This document shows, in pieces, positions 56,701-60,048 of a DNA stretch of 64,000 nucleotides. Under the pieces are notes generated by a model that worked only from the letters and a program-made list of their open reading frames with translations, did no database searches and was not told the DNA's origin. This DNA comes from Gambelia wislizenii (Eukaryota > Chordata > Lepidosauria > Squamata > Crotaphytidae), in assembly GCA_030847615.1 (NCBI GenBank), contig JAUMIR010000004.1:228202501-228266500 (forward strand). The letters are read 5' to 3'. Numbering within the stretch: the first letter of the stretch is position 1; each line of letters begins with the position of its first letter. A program made the position numbers and the translations under genes.

Positions 56701-56741
56701 GCCGAGGAAAGAAAAAGAAACATGCCTCATCAACAACCTAA
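2362..56741 (+). CDS. RNF144B: RNF144B, RBR E3 ubiquitin ligase (7 coding exons, 303 aa)
   Basis: Joining the seven exons listed separately gives 912 nt: 303 codons plus TAA, the length I know for the mammalian protein. All junctions have GT/AG signals and compatible phases. The product is a RING-between-RING ligase, which takes ubiquitin from an E2 onto a RING2 cysteine before passing it to substrate. RING1 starts at C30/C33 and runs through C48, C50, C53, C56, C75 and C80. The IBR has C145, C148, C153, C156, H161 and C166. RING2 has C193/C196, then C206 (the position expected for the catalytic cysteine), C211, C214, C219 and C222. Residues about 258-287 form a hydrophobic membrane segment followed by a basic tail. 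The RNF144B paralogue is chosen over RNF144A from the near-identical RING2 and C-terminus. Published work links mammalian RNF144B to p53 induction and apoptosis control. No disabling lesion is seen. Confidence 0.97.
2567..2690 (+). mobile_element. CR1 LINE 3'-region fragment beside an RNF144B exon
   Basis: ACTACAGGAAAAG, AACATTAGGAAG and TGGTGGAGTCT occur in the same order as in the longer CR1 pieces at 5281-5527 and (inverted) 15008-15790. It starts about 40 nt after the donor of the first coding exon and is diverged and truncated on both sides. Confidence 0.75.
4445..4676 (+). mobile_element. CR1 LINE fragment, left half (RT C-terminal coding)
   Basis: Translation gives [13 protein letters not shown], then [19 protein letters not shown] and [12 protein letters not shown], a C-terminal reverse-transcriptase stretch also present in the copy at 15015-15779. 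The reading frame is interrupted at 4677 by a MITE. The element resumes at 5281. Confidence 0.88.
4677..5277. mobile_element. GGAGATT-family MITE inserted in a CR1 LINE
   Basis: Left end AGAGATTTTC and right end GAAAATCTCC are inverted repeats with one change. The flanks are TAG and TAC, compatible with a 3-bp target duplication with one mutation. Removing 4677-5280 rejoins the CR1 sequence, so the boundaries are well supported. The interior (for example near 4990-5040 and 5131-5160) resembles the family copies at 43387-43928 and 49232-49842. No transposase is encoded. Confidence 0.75.
5281..5527 (+). mobile_element. CR1 LINE fragment, right half and 3' end
   Basis: This continues the CR1 left half from ACACAGAGCAATGG through the 3' UTR to the typical end: CTTCCAACTCTGTGATTCT then ATGAT. 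The 3' terminus of CR1 is the short ATTCT-type repeat rather than poly(A), as seen here. Confidence 0.87.
6249..6482 (-). mobile_element. tRNA-derived SINE (squamate type)
   Basis: Read on the minus strand it starts GCCAGCATGGTGTAGTGG, has a B-box-like region around GGTTTGAATC, and ends with the AAGTCAGAAATGACTTGAAG block and an AC-rich tail. The same layout is seen on the + strand at 17569-17797. It is a dead retrocopy, not a tRNA gene. Confidence 0.82.
7345..7511 (+). mobile_element. SINE/LINE 3' tail ending in (AAATA)n
   Basis: The region ending CGGGGTATAAATAAATAAA is an inverted homologue of 14788-14998: shared blocks include TTAGCTAACACACATTGGAA and AAACAATTTGTAAGC. The class is uncertain; the AAATA tail favours a retroposon. 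Confidence 0.6.
7770..8132. mobile_element. Tigger-like MITE (AGTAGGACCC termini)
   Basis: The left end CAGTAGCACCCTCATATCCG follows a TA; the right end, read inverted, is AGTAGGACCCCCATATC. The interior is CpG-poor and GC-rich with repeated CCTTCCCTTGGGAGGG-like blocks. It has no coding capacity despite overlapping short frames on both strands. Confidence 0.68.
8239..8879. mobile_element. MITE of the GGGCTTGTCTACA family
   Basis: Termini GGGGTTGTCTAGATGG and, inverted, GGGCTTGTCTAGATG. Interior blocks (AGTCCTAATAG, CAGAAGGAGGG, CTTCCCCCAAGGTTTTTTGA) recur inverted at about 11962-12910. The flanks TAA and ATT do not match, so a target duplication is not proved. Confidence 0.62.
8880..11190. 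other. Intronic sequence, no gene seen
   Basis: Unassigned intron. A degraded short palindromic repeat of the CAGAGCTTGG type is suspected near 10920-11000. Reading frames are short and carry no recognised domain. Confidence 0.5.
11195..11422 (+). mobile_element. tRNA-derived SINE with GGTGGGGTATAAAT tail
   Basis: The head resembles the TAGTGGTTGAAGGATTG tRNA-like start. It is followed by CTCAGCCTAAC, ACATAGTTGTTGTG and finally AAGGTGGGGTATAAATG with an AAATAAATAAA tail, which is the usual order for a squamate SINE. Diverged. Confidence 0.7.
11962..12910. mobile_element. Probable inverted MITE of the GGGCTTGTCTACA family, GC-rich core
   Basis: Reverse-complement blocks GGTCCTAATAG, CAGAAGGAGGG, GCTATTTCCCCCAACTTTTT and GTGATTGGTTGGAC match, in order, blocks of the copy at 8239-8879. 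The left end GTCTGGACGATG is a possible degenerate terminus; the right end was not found. The GC-rich stretch 12220-12720 lies inside it. Confidence 0.5.
12960..14640. other. Intronic sequence, no gene seen
   Basis: Unassigned intron apart from an old palindromic-type repeat near 13650-13790 (ACTTCAACTCTCAGAGTTC and CTGGGAGTTAAC). No coding evidence. Confidence 0.45.
14642..14769. mobile_element. Short palindromic MITE (CAGAGCTTGGAAAAGTTAC family)
   Basis: The left part CTGAGCTTTGAAAAGTTACC and the inverted right part (GGTAACATTGCAAAACTCTG on +) are complementary, and ACTACAGCTC pairs with GAGTTGTAGT. Relatives with the same ends and centre occur at 22495-22620 and 60836-60920. Confidence 0.68.
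14788..14998 (-). mobile_element. SINE/LINE 3' tail (inverted relative of 7345-7511)
   Basis: It begins on + with five TTTA units, the complement of a TAAA tail, then TACCTCACTCTTTAGCC. It shares long blocks with 7345-7511 in reverse complement. It abuts the CR1 copy at 15008. Confidence 0.62.
15008..15790 (-). mobile_element. CR1 LINE, 3' part with a 254-codon open RT remnant
   Basis: On the minus strand an uninterrupted frame from 15779 to 15015 encodes the C-terminal part of a CR1 reverse transcriptase. It shows [68 protein letters not shown] and [18 protein letters not shown]. The catalytic YxDD region would lie upstream and is missing, so this is a 5'-truncated copy. The 3' end is the usual CR1 ATTCTATGATTCT at 15008. 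The frame stays open despite lack of function, which suggests a fairly recent copy. Confidence 0.92.
15791..17560. other. Intronic sequence, no gene seen
   Basis: Mostly unassigned intron. 16515-16605 has the ACTACATCTCCCC and GGAATTCTAGGAACTGT blocks of the short palindromic MITE family. No coding evidence. Confidence 0.45.
17569..17797 (+). mobile_element. tRNA-derived SINE (squamate type) with CAA tail
   Basis: AGCCAGCATAGTGTAGTG head, B box GGTTCAAATCC, then ACTGGGTGGTCTTGGGCAA, CCTCTGAACAAATTC and GATGATAGGTTCACC in the standard order. It ends in a CAACAACAA microsatellite. It is the sense-orientation relative of 6249-6482. Confidence 0.87.
17990..18310 (-). mobile_element. Possible LINE 3' UTR remnant, antisense
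   Basis: AT-rich sequence beginning TTTTAAAATTAAAG on +, similar in style to the verified antisense L1 3' end at 31815-31900 and to 55186-56240. Assigned by resemblance only. Confidence 0.3.
18414..19303. mobile_element. MITE of the GGGCTTGTCTACA family with GC-rich tandem core
   Basis: Left end GGGCCTATCTACACGAGG and right end, inverted, GGGCCATCTACACAATG. Near both ends it has blocks found in sibling copies (TTCGTATC, GAACAGGAGTG, AAATGACAC). The middle is an imperfect GC-rich array (see 18535-18975). Flanks CTT and CAT do not give a clear target duplication. Confidence 0.68.
18535..18975. repeat. GC-rich imperfect minisatellite, about 49-bp period
   Basis: GGCCAGGGCC(A/G)GAGGAGGA recurs near 18619, 18669, 18718 and 18764, followed by GGAGGAGGGCA blocks. 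It yields long Pro/Leu/Ser or Gly/Glu/Arg frames in several registers on both strands, which marks it as noncoding repeat. Confidence 0.78.
19315..19510. mobile_element. Old self-complementary repeat, probable MITE
   Basis: CACAGTTATAGCACTTTGAACTGC at the left is partly complementary to GTGGTATCAAAGTCTTAGAACTGTGT at the right, with AGATTTGCAGTTTTG / ATAAATCCCAGGG in between. Common style of old amniote MITEs; no exact termini called. Confidence 0.4.
20090..20500. repeat. Minisatellite, about four 93-97-bp units
   Basis: The block GCCTCTGC(T/G)CCCCACTCCC starts at 20221, 20314 and 20410, with a more diverged unit before. Each unit ends with GGAAGCAGCTGG. Repeat peptides appear in several frames, so the apparent ORFs are artefacts. 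Confidence 0.88.
20503..21020. repeat. Minisatellite, eight 61-67-bp units each containing a hairpin
   Basis: CGATGGGGCTTTAGAAGC-type units start at 20521, 20584, 20651, 20718, 20782, 20844, 20907 and 20968 (last two slightly changed). Within most units AGCGATGGGGCTT pairs with AAGCCCCTTCGCT across TAG with one mismatch; the sixth unit reads GCTTTTGCAGCCCC and the seventh AAGCCCCCTCGCT. Units are separated by a variable GGGCGGGGTGGTGG spacer. Confidence 0.92.
21801..22349. mobile_element. MITE of the GGGCTTGTCTACA family (uninterrupted sibling)
   Basis: Termini CGGTTTGTCTACATGG and, inverted, GGGCTTGTCTACACTGG. From CCTGGGTCTATAAAAG on, it aligns with 35496-36412: TGTGGTGGCC, GTAATACAGTACTCTGG and GAGCAGCCC(T/C)GGC are shared. 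It provides the empty site for the palindrome inserted in the sibling. Confidence 0.72.
22495..22620. mobile_element. Short palindromic MITE (CAGAGCTTGG family)
   Basis: Ends CAGAGCTTGGGAAAA and, inverted, CAGAGCATAGGGAGG. The centre has TACTACAGCTCTCAGAATC and GGCATTCTGGGATCTG. Matches the layout of 14642-14769. A partial relative starts at 22979. Confidence 0.68.
22680..22705. repeat. Poly(A)/(AG)n tract
   Basis: A run of A followed by seven AG units. Confidence 0.9.
23148..23365. mobile_element. Tigger-like MITE (CAGTTGGCCCTCAG)
   Basis: The left end CAGTTGGCCCTCAGTATC follows TA. The interior CACGGATTTAACCAACC, GGCTTGAAAATATTTG, AAAAAGCAAACC and ATATAAGGGACACCATTTT is the same as in the copies at 46433, 55492 and 63249. 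The right end is worn, so the end coordinate is approximate. Confidence 0.78.
24155..25017 (-). mobile_element. Penelope-like retroelement fragment (GIY-YIG region and 3' end)
   Basis: Read on the minus strand, a frame near 24850-24640 shows [31 protein letters not shown] and TAILE. This fits the C-terminal GIY-YIG endonuclease of Penelope-like elements of reptiles (RINGHK..., PVAEHF..., H..DL...ILE), with a stop codon between the YIG-like part and RINEHK. 24155-24300 carries the terminal block with GACTTAAGTCTA and GTCTCAAAGGTGCTAC, which follows these elements. Family assignment is from memory of the motif order. Confidence 0.55.
25195..25299 (+). CDS. RNF144B: RNF144B coding exon 2 (codons 56-90)
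   Basis: 105 nt, phase 0 at both ends, acceptor TCTTCAG and donor GTATCT. It completes RING1 with C56, C69, C75 and C80; the residues [17 protein letters not shown] are recognisable from mammalian RNF144B. It follows a 22.7-kb intron. Confidence 0.95.
25300..25810. other. Intronic sequence before the L1 insertion
   Basis: Unique-looking intron after exon 25195-25299. No gene or repeat recognised. Confidence 0.5.
25811..25827 (+). repeat. Left target-site duplication of the large L1
   Basis: GAAATGGGAGGTGATGA is repeated exactly at 33702-33718, bracketing the L1. Confidence 0.93.
25828..27642 (+). promoter_or_regulatory. L1 5' UTR (putative internal promoter)
   Basis: 1.8 kb from the target duplication to the ORF1 start. 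It begins with a small CpG-containing block including CCGACTTCCGGTGGCGAG and CAAGACGGCG, then becomes A/G-rich. L1 elements use a 5' UTR promoter; CAAGACGGCG resembles the YY1-site position of mammalian L1s, but activity is inferred. Confidence 0.5.
27643..28725 (+). CDS. L1 ORF1 protein, apparently intact (360 aa)
   Basis: This is the RNA-binding, chaperone-like partner of ORF2 in L1 retrotransposition. Residues about 25-110 are a charged heptad-rich coiled coil ([19 protein letters not shown] and following). Residues about 120-215 fit the RRM-like domain ([13 protein letters not shown]). Residues about 215-285 fit the C-terminal domain, with [17 protein letters not shown] and [19 protein letters not shown] Lys/Glu-rich acidic tail follows. 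The frame has no stop or shift and ends 36 bases before ORF2. Its openness contrasts with the broken ORF2. Confidence 0.85.
   Translation: MASRLKKSGTQIQPQMATRRGSIETMKVAEMQAMIMEEIRTELRSFREEIRSELKDIRKEIRLDYKKETEILGRKMEKFYKELEEVKTELKTQESKIKELKENLRVTDKLINHVQEVQGQEELLILTQELRYREKCLKLRGLSEKMNENLEKRLLPHLAKFIDYTEERMDNEVDKLFRVSSQVAREKKLPRDVVIVLTRSRTREKILQRSYREIFKIEEEIKIFKDIPVSILKKRQECRFIMQILTRNGINYKWEKVEGLSFTFRQKRYKIDSVKKAKEFCKKFDRGKNNNPKTNEERKEGDENKENREERDKQRGMDNDEEQSRRGKVIGGVAEPEEEEIEEIEEEENESLIVRRKKER
28762..31659 (+). pseudogene. L1 ORF2 (endonuclease-RT), broken, RT core deleted
   Basis: The N-terminal apurinic-endonuclease-like domain is intact: [33 protein letters not shown] and SDHHPI near the expected spacing. 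In the same frame there are stops at 29707-29709 and 30247-30249. RT motifs [15 protein letters not shown] and [15 protein letters not shown] remain, but from about 30395 the sequence jumps to the post-RT region ([16 protein letters not shown]), so the catalytic FADD box is absent. Another stop lies at 30600-30602, and a frame change occurs between 30986 and 31042. The C-terminus keeps [18 protein letters not shown]. Non-functional. Confidence 0.88.
31801..31814 (+). repeat. Left target-site duplication of the nested L1
   Basis: ATACGCGAGAACTT is repeated exactly at 33380-33393. Confidence 0.92.
32033..32056. repeat. (TA)n microsatellite in the nested L1 3' UTR
   Basis: About twelve TA units. 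Confidence 0.88.
32680..33321 (-). pseudogene. ORF2 C-terminal fragment of the nested L1
   Basis: An open 213-codon frame covers the post-RT and C-terminal region with [20 protein letters not shown] and [13 protein letters not shown]. Endonuclease and RT domains are missing through 5' truncation at insertion. The fragment itself has no stops, so it is younger than, or at least less worn than, the host L1 ORF2. Confidence 0.88.
33719..35490. other. Intronic sequence with old repeat pieces
   Basis: 33990-34340 is AT-rich then has CCTGGCCTCATCAGAAAGGA and CACAGAGAAGGC, a pattern I know from old reptile interspersed repeats but cannot classify. The rest is unassigned; no coding evidence. Confidence 0.4.
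35496..36412. mobile_element. MITE of the GGGCTTGTCTACA family with TTA duplication
   Basis: Termini GGGCTTATCTACAACAG and, inverted, GGGCCAGTGTGTACGGG, flanked by TTA at 35493-35495 and 36413-36415. A 3-bp TTA duplication with G-rich termini is typical of PIF/Harbinger elements. It aligns with 21801-22349 except for the palindrome at 35587-35917, which was inserted later. Confidence 0.78.
35587..35917. mobile_element. Perfect 156-bp-arm palindromic MITE (GGAGATT family)
   Basis: Bases 35587-35742 are, as far as I can compare by eye, the exact reverse complement of 35762-35917, with a 19-nt centre that itself pairs (CACGG / CCGTG). Ends are GGAGATTTTCAGAC. Flanks TGG / TGG fit a 3-bp target duplication, and the sibling MITE at 21801-22349 has the empty site (CCCTGGGTCT). 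GC-rich with many CpGs. The symmetry makes identical peptides on both strands; none is coding. Confidence 0.9.
36736..36830 (+). mobile_element. Left-end fragment of a Tigger-like MITE
   Basis: CAGTCATCCCTCCACATTTG follows TA and continues GCAGGTTAAACATTCACAG and TTGATTATTTGCAG, like the left end of 19934-21116. No right terminus is seen. Confidence 0.6.
36995..37065 (-). mobile_element. SINE head fragment
   Basis: AGTCCCAAGCTCAAACCAATATAC on + is the complement of the tRNA-like B-box region of the squamate SINE. Short and diverged. Confidence 0.45.
37345..37505. mobile_element. Interior fragment of a GGTCAGCC-type MITE, partly duplicated
   Basis: GGGGATATGTTCCCAG and two copies of a TAGGAAATG(C/G)CTAGAGAGGA block match, inverted, the interior of 60049-60328 and 63492-63717. 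Confidence 0.5.
37589..37934 (-). mobile_element. Mariner 5'-end fragment, inverted
   Basis: Reverse-complement matches to the first 250 bases of the mariner at 38873-40184, including the inverted terminus TTTAATAGACCGACC next to TA. It is interrupted at about 37675-37785 by an AT-rich insert between the AAATGAC blocks. Confidence 0.75.
38200..38716 (+). mobile_element. Possible LTR fragment of an endogenous retrovirus
   Basis: AATAAA at 38644-38649 is followed about 65 bases later by a CA end and then TTGGGGGCT. This is where an LTR normally gives way to a tRNA-Pro-type primer-binding site, which here breaks off after GGGGGCT. The left end was not found and no viral gene is present. This could be coincidence. 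Confidence 0.3.
38873..40184 (+). mobile_element. Mariner transposon, 1.3 kb, inactive
   Basis: Terminal inverted repeats GGTCTGTCTATTAAAT (left) and, inverted, GGCCTGTCTATTAAAT, with TA on each side (38871-38872 and 40185-40186). The interior carries the decayed transposase described separately. Confidence 0.9.
38947..40100 (+). pseudogene. Mariner transposase (D34D type), degenerate
   Basis: The N-terminal region keeps [15 protein letters not shown] DNA-binding-domain traces. The catalytic triad is recognisable as DETW near 39536, a [13 protein letters not shown] stretch near 39815 and PDLAPCDFF near 39905; the spacing from the second Asp to the Asp of PCDFF fits mariner D34D. Several stops (for example 39196-39198 and the TGA within the stretch near 39320) and frame changes make it non-functional. 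Mariner transposases cut at TA and act on their own terminal repeats. Confidence 0.87.
40203..40300. mobile_element. Terminal fragment of the Penelope-associated repeat
   Basis: AGGGTAGCTGTGTTGGCC, AACAAAATCC and AAGAGTGATACCTTTATAATTA resemble the terminal block at 24155-24300. It adjoins the mariner right end. Confidence 0.4.
40300..41285. other. Intronic sequence, no gene seen
   Basis: No repeat or coding region recognised. Confidence 0.45.
41286..41509. mobile_element. GGAGATT-family MITE with ACT duplication
   Basis: Left end GGAGATTTTCAGACTATAC and inverted right end CTAGATTTTCAGACAACAC, with arms of about 45 bases including ACTGTTATAGTGT. Flanks ACT at 41283-41285 and 41510-41512. 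Confidence 0.8.
41764..41792. repeat. (GT)n microsatellite
   Basis: About 14 TG units. Confidence 0.92.
41793..42920. other. Intronic sequence, no gene seen
   Basis: Unassigned intron; a CATTACATTACC-type short repeat lies near 42855-42900. Confidence 0.45.
42925..43372 (-). mobile_element. C-terminal fragment of a non-LTR retrotransposon polyprotein
   Basis: The minus-strand frame shows [50 protein letters not shown] and a zinc-finger-like [18 protein letters not shown]. This order is the C-terminal tail after the reverse transcriptase in several animal non-LTR lineages. The exact clade is not assigned. It is the 3' end only, without RT motifs, and lies directly beside the MITE at 43387. 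Confidence 0.75.
43387..43928. mobile_element. GGAGATT-family MITE with TAA duplication
   Basis: Ends GGAGATTATCAGACAAG and, inverted, GGAGATCATCAGACACAG, flanked by TAA on both sides (43384-43386 and 43929-43931). The interior shares ACCTGGAAGTGTTCTGG and CCATCAATAAAAAG-type blocks with 49232-49842. Confidence 0.83.
44018..44047. repeat. (AAAC)n microsatellite
   Basis: About seven AAAC units. Confidence 0.88.
44460..45005 (+). mobile_element. RTE-BovB LINE fragment
   Basis: Translation across frames gives [20 protein letters not shown], then [26 protein letters not shown] and LRPGPDCGT, the end of the BovB endonuclease domain. It continues into the linker with [18 protein letters not shown] and [17 protein letters not shown] after DYII, a TA microsatellite (44704-44722) and later stops show decay. 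Both ends are truncated and the RT domain is missing. BovB is known to be abundant in squamates and to have spread horizontally. Confidence 0.88.
44704..44722. repeat. (TA)n microsatellite inside the BovB fragment
   Basis: About nine TA units interrupting the former reading frame. Confidence 0.85.
45006..46430. other. Intronic sequence, no gene seen
   Basis: No family recognised. A short CATTACATTACATTGC repeat lies near 46130. Confidence 0.45.
46433..46637 (+). mobile_element. Tigger-like MITE lacking its right end
   Basis: CAGTTGTCCCTCTGTAGCC after TA, then the interior shared with 55492-55724. It stops at GGAACCAAAC where the next copy begins. Confidence 0.87.
46640..46869 (-). mobile_element. 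Tigger-like MITE, complete, inverted to its neighbour
   Basis: Both terminal repeats are present (CAGTTGTCCATTCATATTC and, inverted, CAGTTGTCCCTCTGTATCC) with TA on each side. It is the inverted form of the copy at 46433-46637, so the two make a palindrome of about 435 bp. Confidence 0.9.
46870..49231. other. Intronic sequence, no gene seen
   Basis: Mostly unassigned. 48283-48440 starts like an antisense CR1 3' end (TAGAATCATAGATCTGGCAG) but then diverges. No coding evidence. Confidence 0.45.
49232..49842. mobile_element. GGAGATT-family MITE with AAA duplication
   Basis: Ends GGAGATTTTCAGATGGG and, inverted, GGAGATTATGAGATGGG, flanked by AAA at 49229-49231 and 49843-49845. The interior includes TCACTTACCTTGGTGTCC and CCCATCAATAAAAAGAAG, as in 43387-43928. 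Confidence 0.8.
49846..50261. other. RNF144B: Intronic sequence before RNF144B coding exon 3
   Basis: No repeat recognised; pyrimidine-rich acceptor region at its right end. Confidence 0.5.
50262..50322 (+). CDS. RNF144B: RNF144B coding exon 3 (codons 91-110 + 1 nt)
   Basis: 61 nt between TTTGTTTCAG and GTATGC. It encodes the linker with [13 protein letters not shown], which is strongly conserved in RNF144B. It ends in phase 1, matching the two leading bases of the next exon. It lies after a 25-kb intron full of transposons. Confidence 0.95.
50323..51705 (+). other. RNF144B: RNF144B intron (1.4 kb)
   Basis: GTATGC donor to TTTTCAG acceptor. No recognised repeat. Confidence 0.6.
51706..51910 (+). 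CDS. RNF144B: RNF144B coding exon 4 (IBR domain, codons 111-179)
   Basis: 205 nt from acceptor CTTTTCAG to donor GTAAGA. It encodes the IBR: C121, C126 and C130 region, then C145-x2-C148-x4-C153-x2-C156-x4-H161-x4-C166. It ends with two bases of a Gly codon completed by the next exon. The tail after C166 is less conserved, as in other RNF144B proteins. Confidence 0.95.
51911..53116 (+). other. RNF144B: RNF144B intron (1.2 kb)
   Basis: GTAAGA donor to TTCTTAG acceptor. No recognised repeat. Confidence 0.6.
53117..53261 (+). CDS. RNF144B: RNF144B coding exon 5 (RING2 with catalytic Cys)
   Basis: 145 nt from acceptor TTTTCTTAG to donor GTAAGT, ending in phase 0. It carries RING2: C193, C196, then NEGCAQMMC with C206 as the expected ubiquitin-accepting cysteine and C211, then C214, C219 and C222. 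All zinc ligands in this exon are intact. Confidence 0.96.
53508..53700 (-). mobile_element. CR1 LINE 3'-end fragment
   Basis: Begins AGAATCATAGAATTGCAG on + and shares GAAGAGACCACGAGGGCC and later blocks closely with 15008-15205. Low divergence from that copy suggests a related, fairly young subfamily. Confidence 0.9.
53701..55185. other. Intronic sequence, no gene seen
   Basis: 54720-54745 has CCTTACAGGGTTGTTGTGAG, a phrase also used in squamate SINEs, but no full element. A GCCT repeat lies at 54851-54873. No coding evidence. Confidence 0.45.
54851..54873. repeat. (CTGC)n microsatellite
   Basis: About six CTGC/GCCT units. Confidence 0.88.
55186..56240 (-). mobile_element. Possible antisense LINE 3' region, split by a MITE
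   Basis: T-rich start TTTTTTTAAAATAATGTTTAT resembles the antisense end of the nested L1 (31815-31850). Sequence on the two sides of the MITE at 55492-55724 continues in the same AT-rich style. Class not proved. Confidence 0.38.
55492..55724 (+). mobile_element. Tigger-like MITE, complete
   Basis: CAGTTGTCCCCCTGTATCC and, inverted, CAGTTGTCCCTTCATATTC, with TA on both sides (55490-55491 and 55725-55726). The interior has AAAAAGCAAACCTTGATTT and ATAAGGGACACCATTTTGC. Confidence 0.9.
56388..56477 (+). CDS. RNF144B: RNF144B coding exon 6 (codons 228-257)
   Basis: 90 nt, phase 0 at both ends, acceptor TGCTTTCCAG and donor GTACAG. It encodes the very conserved linker from RING2 to the membrane segment, with [14 protein letters not shown] and WNRTQ. 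Confidence 0.96.
56601..56741 (+). CDS. RNF144B: RNF144B last coding exon (membrane segment, tail, stop)
   Basis: It follows a short 123-nt intron with acceptor AACTTTTCAG. It encodes a hydrophobic helix ([14 protein letters not shown] then Leu-rich), a cysteine cluster CCVCKSC and a basic tail with KKKK, ending SSTT and TAA at 56739-56741. Confidence 0.96.
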   Translation, partial: VVGILVGLGIIALVTSPLLLLASPCIICCVCKSCRGKKKKHASSTT

Positions 56742-58820
56742 AGGTTTCTGCCTTTTGGGTATGAATGTCTACATCATCTGTGTCAGGGAGAGGACATGAA
56801 GGCTCACTTCGGGTGCCAGTGCTTTACCAACCAATTCTCCTTCTCTTTGCCAACTTCTGCAAAAAGTGCCTACTGTTTTATAGGACACCATATTATCTGC
56901 AAGTTGTATTCATCAGTGGGCAGAAATGTCTGTTGTTTTGTTCTGGCTTTTGTTCTGCTTTTTCTTTTTTTTTAAAAAAGGTGGATATTTTAAAGATTCT
57001 TCAGAATGACCCACTTCTATTGCAGATAAAGCTACATTTTCCATCAAATTCTGGATATGTATCTATTTGAGAGCACTTTAATTTTATATCTCCTGAAGCA
57101 GTTCTACTGTTAAATGAGGGAACACAAATGAATGACACAGTCCTATTTTTAGAAATCTCTGGATACTGTAAGTTTTAGCTTTCCAAGGACTGAGTGACAG
57201 AGCGAAATTTATTATTTCTAAATGTTACAATTTTTCTTTTTTAAAAAAACCTGAACCTGAAAAGTAAGAGGTAATAGAAATCAAATAATGTATATAACAG
57301 GGATCTTGTCAATAGCATTTGCTAAATGCCTAGTCAGGATTAAGCAATGACTTGAAAGGTGAAATCTGCCTTAGCGCAGCATCGAAAACAATGACATTAA
57401 GGATGTTGTTGCAGGAACCTAGCTCAAAAGGCCAAGCAGATGTCTCCATATGCCAAATAGTTTTACATCCTAGGTCAGGTTAGATTGTGGAAGTAAATTG
57501 TTTCAATGTATTATAAACCATGAATGTCCAGCTATGGTGCTCCATGGTGAGATGTGGCAAGTTGTGGTGACTCATGAAGTGAGTGGAGGGGGGCATTTCA
57601 CCTTGAAATGATGGGAGACACCCCTGCTTAGTTTCCTTGCAGGCTGTGGTGGCAAGTGTAGAAGAGCTTAGCAGTGGGTAAGAAGAATCTTTCCCTCTGA
57701 TTGTGGTATCATCCAGCCTTTATGTACATACTCTCTCTCCATCATTCTATTTCAGCTTCTGTCTTCCCTGTCTCAAGCTGAGTTGATGAGGCAAGACCAT
57801 CTTAAAGCCCAAGTGGCTACTTCTATACTGCAGTGGTACCAGAGCGTCCCACTTATGGCAGTATGTGATGCTAAAAAGGTGAATATGAGATACTTATGTG
57901 CATATGTTTTAAAAGTGTTTTTTAATTCCACCCTAGGCAAAAAATACAACAATAAATGCAGCCACAACATCATTTCATTGATCTAATGAGGAACTTTGAA
58001 AAAGTGTAGCTTGGAGCAATTCCTATATATTACACATAGCAAATGACTGCAAGATTTCAGATGAATGAGTCTACCTCTCATAAAAATAAAAATCCACTGC
58101 TCCATAAGACAGGGCTATAGCTAGACGTGTAAAACCTGCAAACAAATAAGGTAATCATCCTGAAGAAAAACTCATAAATGTTATGTTGGGAGCAATAACG
58201 CTATTTAGCTGTCATTCTGCAGCCAGGATTTTTAAACCAGCCTGGTTTGCTCACATATAATTCAAAATAGCAGGCTTCTCCCTTGTTTTGGAAGTACGTG
58301 TGGGTATGAGAGAAGGATGGGAGTGGAGACTATCCCTTTGCCTTTGGCTACTCCCATTGTGGTTGGTTCAGTCCATGCTGCTGCTCCCTTGAATGTTCCA
58401 AGCATGTGGCAGCTCATGAGCCAGGGTAAGTACTCTCACCTTAATCGCTCAGGTGTACCTTCTTAATCAAACTGATTAGTCAGCTAAGCATTCTACCTTT
58501 GCTTAGCCTAATAGTCCATATTTTCACTGTTAAATGGAAGGAAATCATTTTAATTCCATGAAGAAATCTCAATTTACAGTGGTAGCCGGGAAAGTAACCA
58601 AGGCCTGTTGGATCTCTGGTTGAACCACATGCCGTGCTGATGTTGCATTACATACCCTTGTCAATAAGAGTTTGGTATTGTGTGTTATTTGTATTAAAGC
58701 CATTTTTTCCTCTTTCCACCAAAGCTGCTTTATTTTCAGGATGATAATTTTGTTATGTATGTTGCTGATGAGTATTGCTGTATTCAGACTAGAAACCAAA
58801 TCCTCAAGAGCACTATTTAG
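56742..58820 (+). other. RNF144B: RNF144B 3' UTR and downstream, end not determined
   Basis: Sequence directly after the stop codon has no recognised repeat for about 2 kb, as expected of a 3' UTR. Candidate poly(A) signals AATAAA occur at 57951-57956 and, inside a later MITE, at 59436-59441. Neither can be confirmed without transcript data, so the right boundary is only the start of the next mobile element. Confidence 0.4.
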
Positions 58821-58825
58821 ACATA

Positions 58826-59350
58826 GGACATTATCACACCATCCTCGTGTCTCATGGTAATCACGTTATTAAAGAAAACAGTTGTGAATTGATTATTATC
58901 ACGTCTCTCTTCATTTGTGTGAACCCCCTGGTGTGATAGGTCCCTTTGCTTCCGTTCTGGGATGACTGCAGTCATGTGACGTGAGGGGGCTGATTCTCTC
59001 CCTCTCCCCCTCTCTTCCTCCTCCCCCTCACTATTCCAAACCAGGCTGACTCTGTGCTCCTTTGGAATAGTGAGGGGAGGGGAGAGAGGGGGAGAGATGG
59101 AGAATCAGGCCCCATCATGCTGTGTGACTGCAGAAGTGAAGGGACCTATCACACCAGGGGCAGCAGTGGAACAATAATGATATTGGCAGCTATTGGCGGT
59201 ATTTTGCCATCAGTTGAAAGGGGCACAATAGTAATGACTAGAGTGTGAAGCAGCAACAGGATAGCCACAACCTTGTCTGATAAGTACTGGCTGAATTCAT
59301 TACTATCCTGCTGAAATGCCACTTTATCAGCCTCACATGATAAAGTCAAC
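58826..59350. mobile_element. Probable GGAGATT-family MITE (diverged ends)
   Basis: The left end GGACATTATCACACC and right end GATAAAGTC resemble the family termini. The interior (GCAGCAGTGGAACAATAATG and TCAGTTGAAAGGGGCAC-like blocks) aligns with 62300-62973. The right boundary is approximate. Confidence 0.6.
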
Positions 59351-60048
59351 AATGTGGATGGAATAGAAAGAGAACACTGAAAATTAGGCAGTTCCTTTGT
59401 TCTGGTGATCTGTCATTGGTTGTGGATCCAGTGTGAATAAAGCACTGAGAACTTGAAGGGCTGCCCCAGATTTTTGCCCCCAGTTCTTTACAGATGGCTC
59501 TTACTTTGAAATGAATTGGAAAGCCTCCATGTGCAGAAGTTCCATATATTCACAAAAAGTCAGAACACTTGGGGAAATTTAGATGCTCTGAGATTATGAG
59601 ATCAGAAAGGCCCCCATCCTACCATCTGAATCCTTTCTTTTCATCGAGCACCAGTAAGCTTATGCACTGTTGGCTTTTTGGTTTAGGGGATCATTCAGTA
59701 GTTTTGCTGTCTTGCTGGAAAGCCAAATCGACTGCTCTCGCCCGGGGAGGGGATATAGTTGCTCCCATTATTTTCCACAGGGATCTGAATTTTGTAATAA
59801 GACCATTAAGCATCAGCTGGAAACAACAAGAAATAATGCAGTAAATAGTTGTATGATTGAAAATTTGTATTTAAATGTTTTTTTTTTTAAAAAAATGGGA
59901 GAACTAGAAGGTATCAGTAACATCCCACATAAGACTTTAAAATTATGCTGATGTAGGACTGAAAAGGATTCACTATGGTGTACAACAGAAAACATTGACT
60001 ACTAGTACTTGTTTATTCTTTGGTTTTAATTGGTTTTCGGTTAGTATT
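59351..60048. other. Intergenic or 3' UTR sequence, no gene seen
   Basis: No repeat or conserved frame recognised; AATAAA at 59436 is the only processing-like signal noted. Confidence 0.4.
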